From NCBI GenBank assembly GCA_900545455.1, contig UQZF01000139.1, forward strand, positions 1 through 7,634: a DNA stretch of 7,634 nucleotides, read 5' to 3'. Below the pieces are notes generated by a model. It searched no databases. It saw only the letters and a program-made list of their open reading frames with translations, and was not told the origin of the DNA. Positions 1 to 4,129 of the stretch are shown here, in pieces. The stretch is from an uncultured Eubacteriales bacterium (GTDB lineage: Bacteria > Bacillota > Clostridia > Lachnospirales > Lachnospiraceae). How positions within the stretch are numbered: position 1 is the first letter of the stretch; each line of letters opens with the position of its first letter. Both the position numbers and the translations under genes were made by a program.

Positions 1-130
1 CGACCGGAAACAATTCATCGGCAAGCTCCTTCGGGAAATACTCCATGACCGTCTTCTGACTTGCATCGCTTCTTGCCGTTATACAGCCTCCCGGCTTATT
101 CATCATGTAATACAGCTTATCCTGAAACAT
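1..130 (-). CDS. RsuA/RluB-family rRNA pseudouridine synthase, N-terminal 43 residues (cut by window edge)
   Basis: These enzymes isomerise uridine to pseudouridine in ribosomal RNA in the cytoplasm. The visible 43 residues read MFQDKLYYMMNKPGGCITAR and continue through a KTVMEYFP stretch to a terminal FPV. The YYMMNKPxG start and FPV (normally continuing GRLD, with the catalytic Asp) are hallmarks of the RsuA/RluB/RluE/RluF family; the catalytic Asp lies just outside the window. The usual N-terminal S4 RNA-binding domain of about 60 residues is absent: the frame starts almost directly at the catalytic domain, giving an S4-less form. The ATG at 128-130 has no ideal Shine-Dalgarno; the best candidate is AAAGGA at 143-148, 12 nt away. 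The gene follows rhaD on the same strand but appears to have its own promoter (163-171). The family is confident; the exact RNA target cannot be told from this fragment. Confidence 0.82.
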   Translation of the reverse strand, partial: MFQDKLYYMMNKPGGCITARSDASQKTVMEYFPKELADELFPV

Positions 131-180
131 AAAAAGCACCAATCCTTTAATCACTATGCATGATTATAACAGATTGGTGC
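131..180 (-). terminator. Bipartite hairpin with U5 tail after rhaD, overlapping the next gene's promoter and RBS
   Basis: On the minus strand GCACCAATC (180-172) pairs perfectly with GATTGGTGC (144-136). Inside it, TAATCA (167-162) pairs with TGATTA (154-149) around a 7-nt loop, and TTTTT (135-131) follows. It lies about 40 bp after the rhaD stop, so it is a plausible intrinsic terminator for rhaD. Unusually, the U tract ends directly at the ATG of the next gene, and the region between the outer arms holds a TGTTATAAT promoter element. Terminator function is inference; the inverted repeats are directly visible. Confidence 0.6.
163..171 (-). promoter_or_regulatory. Extended -10 promoter element (TGTTATAAT) for the pseudouridine synthase gene
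   Basis: TATAAT at 168-163 is a perfect -10 hexamer preceded by TGT, an extended -10. The best upstream hexamer, TTGACT at 196-191, is 22 bp away, too far for a normal -35, so recognition would lean on the extended -10 and perhaps on the A-rich block at 197-212. Transcription would start near 155-157, giving a leader of about 26 nt that contains only the 3' arm of the hairpin at 136-180. Confidence 0.45.
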
Positions 181-219
181 CATTATTTGTAGTCAATTTT
201 TGTGTAATTTTAATGAAAT

Positions 220-1050
220 TTACTTAATCTTGTCATATAAGAACTGCTCAGGAAGTGTAACCTTGAAGTCTCTTGCAAGGTGTCTGAAATCATCAGGCTG
301 AATTGTCTGAAGCTTTGTAGGACTCATTGAGAGCATCTTGACAAGAATCTCGGCCGACTTTTCAACCGTATGCATAAGTCCGAATGTGAGGTCAAAATCC
401 TCACCTGCGGCAAACATTCCATGATGAGCCCATATAGCAACATCATACTTCTTCATGAGCTCACTTGTCGCAACAGCTATGTCTCTTCCACCCGGAACCA
501 TCCAAGGAACAACACCCACACCGCTTGGGAATACTACAGGACACTCCGTAGCCATCTCCCAAAGCTCTCTTGTAAACACCTGATCATCAAGAGGAAGAAC
601 AAATGTAAGTGCAATGATGTTGGTTGTATGAGCATGATATATTACTCTGTATCTTCCGTCAGTGAGAACCTTCTTGACCTCATGATTCATAAGATGAGAC
701 GGAAGCTCACTTGTAGGTCTTCCGCCGTTGACAAGTCCCCATACAATACGGTACTTCTCACCTGTGCTGTCTATCTCTATCATGCACATTGAATCCTCAG
801 GCTTGATTGCGACATTGCGGAAATACTTTCCACTTCCTGTCACAAGGAAATACTCTCCGGCAAGCTTAGGTACGCTCGTTCCGATTGGCTGCCACTCCTT
901 AGGCCAGAGAAATGTCCTTACTGCCTCAACCTCTTCAGGCTTAACACGGTAAGAAAGGTTACCACCGTTTCTCTCATGCCATCCCTGCTGCCAGCCATCA
1001 TCCGCCATTCTTATAAAGCCCTTCACAAATTCAACATCTAAAAAGTTCAT
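220..1050 (-). CDS. rhaD: L-rhamnulose-1-phosphate aldolase
   Basis: RhaD is a cytoplasmic Zn-dependent class II aldolase. It cleaves L-rhamnulose 1-phosphate into dihydroxyacetone phosphate and L-lactaldehyde, the last step of rhamnose catabolism. The ATG at 1050 is preferred over the in-frame ATG at 1065 because a perfect AGGAGG (1061-1056) sits 5 nt before it, inside the five-codon longer frame. The protein is then 276 residues, close to the 274 of E. coli RhaD, and it aligns along its whole length. Visible motifs (numbered from the 1050 start): ERNGGN at 26-31; VTGSGK at 70-75; PTSELPSH with the presumed catalytic Glu115; the zinc histidines in YHAHTTN (His139 and His141) and in WAHHGMF (His210); VVPWMVPG. 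These match the E. coli Glu117, His141, His143 and His212 pattern. It stands alone: no rhaA, rhaB or rhaM is visible. A terminator separates it from the PocR-domain gene upstream and a hairpin follows it. The alternative family reading (FucA or AraD) is unlikely, given the RhaD-specific motifs throughout. Confidence 0.95.
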   Translation of the reverse strand: MNFLDVEFVKGFIRMADDGWQQGWHERNGGNLSYRVKPEEVEAVRTFLWPKEWQPIGTSVPKLAGEYFLVTGSGKYFRNVAIKPEDSMCMIEIDSTGEKYRIVWGLVNGGRPTSELPSHLMNHEVKKVLTDGRYRVIYHAHTTNIIALTFVLPLDDQVFTRELWEMATECPVVFPSGVGVVPWMVPGGRDIAVATSELMKKYDVAIWAHHGMFAAGEDFDLTFGLMHTVEKSAEILVKMLSMSPTKLQTIQPDDFRHLARDFKVTLPEQFLYDKIK

Positions 1051-1055
1051 ACTAG

Positions 1056-1061
1056 CCTCCT
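1056..1061 (-). promoter_or_regulatory. Ribosome binding site that fixes the rhaD start
   Basis: A perfect AGGAGG with a 5-nt spacer precedes the ATG at 1050. The longer frame opening at 1065 would place this sequence inside the coding region and has no comparable site of its own, so 1050 is the better start. Confidence 0.85.
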
Positions 1062-1118
1062 GCATTGGTTTACTTTAAAATCGTCATAATCAAACATAAA
1101 ACAAATCAAAACCACATC

Positions 1119-1132
1119 TTGTATCTATACAA
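1119..1132 (-). promoter_or_regulatory. Candidate operator dyad (TTGTAT-AG-ATACAA) upstream of rhaD
   Basis: Perfect 6-bp inverted arms with a 2-bp centre lie about 70 bp before the rhaD start. The shape resembles operators of GntR-family sugar regulators, such as the TTGTATATACAA type bound by TreR. It abuts the weak promoter candidate at 1132-1160, a position suited to repression. The binding protein is unknown and the function is inference. Confidence 0.35.
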
Positions 1133-1160
1133 TACTACTATTCATGTGAAAAATAAACAA
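1132..1160 (-). promoter_or_regulatory. Weak candidate promoter for rhaD
   Basis: TTGTTT (1160-1155) and TAGTAT (1137-1132) are separated by 17 bp. Each hexamer is a poor match (3/6 and 4/6), so this is only the best available pair in the AT-rich spacer between the upstream terminator and rhaD. A regulated, activator-dependent promoter would look like this. Confidence 0.25.
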
Positions 1161-1188
1161 CCTTATTTGCAAAAAAAGTGTTCGTTTT

Positions 1189-1212
1189 TGCTTGTTATGT
1201 ATTTATCAAGCA
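1189..1212. repeat. Inverted repeat TGCTTG-N12-CAAGCA in the rhaD leader
   Basis: Six-bp perfect arms flank a 12-bp AT-rich spacer, directly next to the palindrome at 1214-1227. Both lie about 140-180 bp upstream of rhaD, which suits an upstream regulator site. No known regulator is assigned. Confidence 0.3.
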
Positions 1213-1213
1213 T

Positions 1214-1227
1214 AAAACAGCTGTTTT
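1214..1227. repeat. Perfect 14-bp palindrome AAAACAGCTGTTTT upstream of rhaD
   Basis: A gap-free palindrome in the rhaD upstream region, with ATG/CAT-like flanks that extend the partial symmetry. It superficially resembles a catabolite-response element (TGAAA...) but has two extra central bases, so that assignment is not made. It is a candidate operator. Confidence 0.35.
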
Positions 1228-1240
1228 CATAAATAAAAGC

Positions 1241-1302
1241 AAAAAAATACCACATACAGACACAAAACAACCATATTGTGTCACGTCCGTATGCGGTATT
1301 TT
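1241..1302 (-). terminator. Strong intrinsic terminator of the PocR-domain gene
   Basis: On the minus strand the arm beginning AAAATACC(G)CATAC(G)GAC, then ACACAA, pairs with TTGTGTC(T)GTATG(T)GGTATTTT. There are two G-U wobbles and a 3-nt bulge, for a stem of about 24 bp, followed by a T7 tract (1247-1241). The wobbles are G-U only in the minus-strand transcript, which supports that direction. It starts 19 bp after the stop codon at 1321-1323, so rhaD must have its own promoter. Confidence 0.88.
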
Positions 1303-1320
1303 ACATTCTAATGCAGTCAA

Positions 1321-2091
1321 TCACTTCTTCATTGCAGAAACAACCTCTGAAATCTTGCCAATTATATCCTCAATGTCCTTATTTACGGAAGAACTCTTCT
1401 CCGAAAGCTTACCAACCTCACCGGCAACCACCGAGAAACCTGCTCCCATCTCTCCGGCTCTTGCAGCCTCTATACTTGCATTGAGTGCCAGAATCTTCTG
1501 CTTACTCTGTATTGAACGCAGCTCTCCGGTCTTTTTCTTAATCTCCTCTACAAGATGGTTAGCCTCGTCAACTCCGTTGGTGAGATTGCTTATGATATCA
1601 CCGTTCACCTTGCTTGAATACTCGGCATTGATAAAGTTGTTGAGAACCTGTCCCAAAAGCTCTGCGGACGCATTGATTGATTCCTCAGTGCGGACATTGA
1701 CCTTGGCAAGTGCATCTATGTACTTATCCTCGTCCACGCCAATCTCTCTCGCAACCTTACGGAACTTTTCCTCATCAGGGTGTTCAGGAAGAACCTGTCC
1801 ACCGATAACAGAGCCAACCTTCTCGCCATTCACGGTAAGATCAATTCCGAAATCAATAAGCCCTGCATGGCAGTGATATACTCCCTTTCCTTCCCGGTCA
1901 CACTTCTCACATCTTCTGCAGCCTTCCTTGCTGCCTCTTGTCAGCTTTATACAGAAATCGGTAAAATTATAGCAATCGGATATGTACTTTCCGTCCGTAC
2001 CTACTGCCACTGTCGCCAGCCCTGTCGCCAAAGCCCAATTCTTCATAATTGCTTCGAATTTGTTCATGTCAGCAAAATCCCTAACCTCCAT
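1321..2091 (-). CDS. Soluble PocR-domain protein with minimal methyl-accepting chemotaxis signalling hairpin
   Basis: A 256-residue protein with no membrane segment. Residues ~9-160 match the PocR ligand-binding domain: a WALATGLA-type N-terminal helix, six cysteines including a CxxCxxC cluster (Cys58, 61, 64) followed by HCHAGLIDFGIDL (73-85), and the GGQVLPEHP strand. Residues ~165-256 form a helical hairpin whose tip, LALNASIEAARAGE with GFSVVAGEVGKLSEKS (about 201-233), is the conserved chemoreceptor region that contacts CheA/CheW. PocR domains are known as propanediol/hydrocarbon-type sensors. The inferred role is to relay a cytosolic small-molecule signal to the chemotaxis kinase. The signalling helices are only about 40 residues per side, far shorter than normal receptors, so array integration is uncertain. 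The ATG at 2091 follows AGGAGGT (2103-2097) with a 5-nt spacer. The gene is a single transcription unit with promoter at 2174-2182 and terminator at 1241-1302; the rhamnose gene rhaD lies downstream. Confidence 0.88.
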   Translation of the reverse strand: MEVRDFADMNKFEAIMKNWALATGLATVAVGTDGKYISDCYNFTDFCIKLTRGSKEGCRRCEKCDREGKGVYHCHAGLIDFGIDLTVNGEKVGSVIGGQVLPEHPDEEKFRKVAREIGVDEDKYIDALAKVNVRTEESINASAELLGQVLNNFINAEYSSKVNGDIISNLTNGVDEANHLVEEIKKKTGELRSIQSKQKILALNASIEAARAGEMGAGFSVVAGEVGKLSEKSSSVNKDIEDIIGKISEVVSAMKK

Positions 2092-2173
2092 ACGCTACCT
2101 CCTACATTCATCCTCACTCGATAAATCTCCAATTATTCAAAAAAAATAACATTTTTGATTTATTTTGTCATAA

Positions 2174-2182
2174 ATTATAACA
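2174..2182 (-). promoter_or_regulatory. Extended -10 promoter element (TGTTATAAT) for the PocR-domain gene
   Basis: A perfect TATAAT (2179-2174) preceded by TGT lies in a very AT-rich stretch about 80 bp before the start codon. No good -35 is found at 17-18 bp; the A-rich block at 2206-2221 lies where an UP element would. Transcription would begin near 2167, giving a leader of about 75 nt. Confidence 0.55.
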
Positions 2183-2224
2183 TATTTATTCCTGAAAATA
2201 AACATTTTTTGTGTAATTTTATAT

Positions 2225-2254
2225 AAAAAAAGAAGATGCCTTAGGGCATTCCTC
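2225..2254 (-). terminator. Second (distal) intrinsic terminator
   Basis: GAGGA-(A)-TGCC pairs with GGCATCTTC around a CTAA loop: nine pairs with one bulged A and one G-U pair, followed by T7 (2231-2225). It sits behind the terminator at 2299-2337 and acts as a backup stop before the promoter of the PocR-domain gene. Confidence 0.75.
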
Positions 2255-2260
2255 GGAACG

Positions 2261-2302
2261 TTTTATGTGTAATAGGAACGAAGTTTCCTATTACACATAA
2301 AA
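2261..2302. repeat. Perfect 18-bp inverted repeat with 6-nt loop
   Basis: TTTTATGTGTAATAGGAA (2261-2278) and its exact reverse complement (2285-2302) flank CGAAGT. It lies exactly between two terminators and shares its outer A/T run with the U tail of the first. An 18-bp mismatch-free stem is longer and cleaner than needed for termination, so it could be a small palindromic repeat element or a processing hairpin. No target-site duplication is evident. Confidence 0.8.
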
Positions 2303-2337
2303 ATCGCAGCCATGACTCCTAGAATCATGACTGCGAT
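2299..2337 (-). terminator. Intrinsic terminator closing the opp operon and the FeoB-associated gene
   Basis: A 16-bp stem (2337-2303 on the minus strand, ATCGCAGTCATGATTC pairing back to GCTGCGAT) with two G-U wobbles and a tiny loop, followed by TTTTT. It is 48 bp after the stop of the small Cys-rich gene, and no terminator lies between that gene and the opp operon. It therefore probably ends both the opp read-through transcript and the short transcript. Confidence 0.85.
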
Positions 2338-2384
2338 ACCGTGTCAGTATATACCTTTGTAGTTAAATCAGCTCACTCTGCAAA

Positions 2385-2522
2385 TTAATGGCAATGTCCC
2401 TTGCATCTGCTGCAATCTCCGCCACATACAGGTGATTTACCCGACTTCTTATCTTTTACCATACCATGGATAATAAGTCCAACAACCGCTGCAAGCACTG
2501 CCGCTACTATCACTGTTCCCAT
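2385..2522 (-). CDS. FeoB-associated Cys-rich membrane protein (45 residues)
   Basis: A 45-residue protein: MGTVIVAAVL begins a single hydrophobic helix (residues ~3-19). It is followed by a basic stretch (MVKDKKSGKS, 21-30) and a C-terminal tail with four cysteines (Cys33, 37, 40, 44) plus a terminal HCH. This order is typical of the FeoB-associated Cys-rich membrane proteins usually encoded just after feoB, the ferrous iron permease; the tail probably binds metal. It may assist FeoB, but its function is not established. No feoA or feoB is in this window, so it is an orphan copy. The start at 2522 is set by AGGAGGT (2537-2531) with 8-nt spacing. It has its own good promoter (2549-2577), 27 bp before its start, and may also be reached by read-through from the opp operon. 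Confidence 0.88.
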   Translation of the reverse strand: MGTVIVAAVLAAVVGLIIHGMVKDKKSGKSPVCGGDCSRCKGHCH

Positions 2523-2545
2523 ATCCTATGACCTCCTATCTTTAT

Positions 2546-2561
2546 GTTAGTGTAATCTAAC
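2546..2561 (-). promoter_or_regulatory. Dyad GTTAG-N6-CTAAC over the -10 of the FeoB-associated gene
   Basis: Perfect 5-bp inverted arms straddle the -10 hexamer, the position of a repressor site. The half-sites recall GTTAG/CTAAC of DtxR/IdeR-type iron boxes, but there the centre is much shorter, so iron control is only a guess suggested by the gene's likely role. Confidence 0.3.
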
Positions 2562-2577
2562 TCAGTTTGAAAGTCAA
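2549..2577 (-). promoter_or_regulatory. Sigma-A-type promoter for the FeoB-associated gene
   Basis: TTGACT (2577-2572) and TACACT (2554-2549) are separated by exactly 17 bp: 5/6 and 4/6 matches to consensus at ideal spacing. It lies in the short gap after the DUF3899-like gene, so the small gene can be transcribed independently of the opp operon. Confidence 0.6.
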
Positions 2578-2585
2578 CAGTTTTT

Positions 2586-3026
2586 TTAAAGAGAATACCA
2601 GCACATTACAAGAATAATACTTATAACGAGGAATAACACGCCGATAATCAATGTCGAATACATCGGCTTGGTATTACGTCTTTCCATCTTATCCTGCTTG
2701 TAATCATAGTAGCTCTTGCTGCTCCTGTCCAAGCCCATTCCCGGTATAATCGCGTGTGCTCCCTTGCGGAACGCATAGGCGAATATATCAAAAAAGCCCG
2801 TCGTCGATACCCACATAAGAATACCGAAACTGATATAGAGCATCGCCGTCACCGAAAATCCATCGCACACACCCTTGAATCTGTCCGCCGAGGCAAGCTC
2901 TGAATTGAACGCACCTCTGAAATTCATCACAATAAGTGAGAGGATGAGTGCTATTACGGTCTGCACAAGATATTTTATCCAATTATTTTTCAGAAACGTA
3001 ACAAACTTATTGCCATTATCTGCCAT
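2586..3026 (-). CDS. Small membrane protein, DUF3899-like, last gene of the opp unit
   Basis: A 146-residue protein with three predicted membrane helices: ~19-36 (after a basic KNNWIKY start), ~57-79 and ~123-144. The second helix ends in WVSTTGFFDIFAYAFRK, and the cytosolic or outer loop carries YYDYKQDKMERR (106-117). The GFFDxxxYGFRK-then-YYDYK pattern recalls the DUF3899 family, whose function is unknown. The assignment rests on memory of the motif and is moderate. Its ATG overlaps the oppF stop by one base (TAATG), a classic translational-coupling arrangement, with GGAG 11 nt upstream. That coupling suggests a job linked to the transporter, for example an accessory subunit or assembly factor, but nothing in the sequence proves it. 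Confidence 0.8.
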   Translation of the reverse strand: MADNGNKFVTFLKNNWIKYLVQTVIALILSLIVMNFRGAFNSELASADRFKGVCDGFSVTAMLYISFGILMWVSTTGFFDIFAYAFRKGAHAIIPGMGLDRSSKSYYDYKQDKMERRNTKPMYSTLIIGVLFLVISIILVMCWYSL

Positions 3027-4129
3027 TATTTATTAAGCTCCAACCGGTATCTGTCAAATTCCTCCTGGTTACAGTGAACAAAATGTCCCGGTGCAACCTC
3101 TCTGAGTGTCGGCTGCTCCTTAGTGTAATCATGGTCGCGGAGAGGAACGTATGTTATTCTCTTACGCTGCTTCTCATAATCAGGATCCGGCATAGGAATC
3201 GCTGAGAGAAGTGATCTTGTGTAAGGATGAAGCGGATGTGCAAACAACTCATCCGATGTTGCAAGCTCAACAAGCTTACCGAAGTACATAACACCGATTC
3301 TGTCGGAGAAATACTTAACTACCGACAAATCATGTGCAATGAAGAGAACGGTAAGACCCATCTTATGGCGGAGGTCATCAAGAAGATTGATAACCTGTGC
3401 CTGAATGGATACATCGAGAGCACTGACAGGCTCATCTGCGATGATAAGCTCAGGGTTCATAATAACCGCTCTTGCGACACCGATACGCTGTCTCTGTCCA
3501 CCTGAGAACTCATGAGGATATCTTCCGGCATGCTCTCTTACGAGCCCAACCATCTCAAGAACCTCATATACCTTCTCCTCAATCTTCTTCTTATCCTTCT
3601 CGCCTCTGATTATAAGTCCCTCAGCGATAATCTGGCCTACCGTCATACGAGGGTCAAGAGAGGCAATCGGATCCTGGAAAATCATCTGAATCTCCGTGTT
3701 AAATTTCTGTCTCTTATGGTCAGCCCGTGCAGACTTAATCTCTGCACGCTGCTTGTCTATATATTCCTTTAGCTCACTCTTCTTCTTTGTGAGCTCAGCC
3801 TTCTTCTCAGTCTCGCTGAGTGCAGACTTCTTAATCACCTCAACATCCGTCTTGTACTGCTCCTGGGCAGTTTCAATATTATTCTTATAGGAAAGGGTTC
3901 CTGCTGCAATTCTCTTACCCTTAAAATAAATATTTCCGGATGTAATATTGTAGAGCTTGATGATGGAACGGCCTGTGGTAGTCTTACCACAGCCGGACTC
4001 ACCTACAAGACCGAACACCTCACCCTTCTTTATATCAAAACTGACATCATCAACAGCCTTATTAATCTTAAAGTACTGACAAAGGTGCTCTACACGTAAT
4101 AATACTTCTTCATTCTCATTATTCGGCAT
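3026..4129 (-). CDS. oppF: Oligopeptide ABC transporter ATP-binding subunit OppF, with insert
   Basis: A cytoplasmic ATPase that pairs with OppD to power peptide import through the OppB/OppC pore. Motifs in order: Walker A GESGCGKT (43-50); Q-loop FQDP (151-154) followed by ASLDPRMTV; signature FSGGQRQR (208-215); Walker B LIIADEP (228-234); D-loop SALD (236-239); switch His266 in IAHDLS; then the OPP C-terminal element HPYTRSLLSAIPMPDP (301-316). It is 367 residues, where OppF is commonly about 305-330. The excess is a highly charged helical, probably coiled-coil segment at ~75-145, between Walker A and the Q-loop, a different site from the OppD insert. The ATG at 4129 follows GGGAGGTG (4143-4136) and overlaps the oppD 3' end by 11 bp. 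All catalytic residues are present, so it should be active. DppF or AppF is an alternative name; the substrate is not readable from the sequence. Confidence 0.9.
   Translation of the reverse strand: MPNNENEEVLLRVEHLCQYFKINKAVDDVSFDIKKGEVFGLVGESGCGKTTTGRSIIKLYNITSGNIYFKGKRIAAGTLSYKNNIETAQEQYKTDVEVIKKSALSETEKKAELTKKKSELKEYIDKQRAEIKSARADHKRQKFNTEIQMIFQDPIASLDPRMTVGQIIAEGLIIRGEKDKKKIEEKVYEVLEMVGLVREHAGRYPHEFSGGQRQRIGVARAVIMNPELIIADEPVSALDVSIQAQVINLLDDLRHKMGLTVLFIAHDLSVVKYFSDRIGVMYFGKLVELATSDELFAHPLHPYTRSLLSAIPMPDPDYEKQRKRITYVPLRDHDYTKEQPTLREVAPGHFVHCNQEEFDRYRLELNK

Noticed and set aside
191..196. TTGACT as a -35 for the pseudouridine synthase promoter
   Set aside because: It is 22 bp from the TATAAT, outside the range for sigma-A promoters; the extended -10 alone is the safer call.
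370..952. Plus-strand frames inside rhaD
   Set aside because: They lie wholly within a full-length, motif-complete rhaD on the other strand and resemble no known protein.
1051..1065. Alternative rhaD start five codons upstream (ATG at 1065)
   Set aside because: The strong AGGAGG lies inside those codons and points to the ATG at 1050, which also gives a length nearer the family.
1214..1227. Palindrome as a catabolite-response element
   Set aside because: The central CAGCTG and extra two bases do not fit the usual cre pattern, so only a generic operator is proposed.
1178..1876. Plus-strand open frame of 232 codons
   Set aside because: It is antisense to the terminator and the PocR-domain gene, has no ribosome binding site or family resemblance, and arises from the codon pattern of the real minus-strand gene.
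2092..2224. Riboswitch or other structured leader before the PocR-domain gene
   Set aside because: The leader of about 75 nt is AT-rich with no convincing stems or known aptamer consensus.
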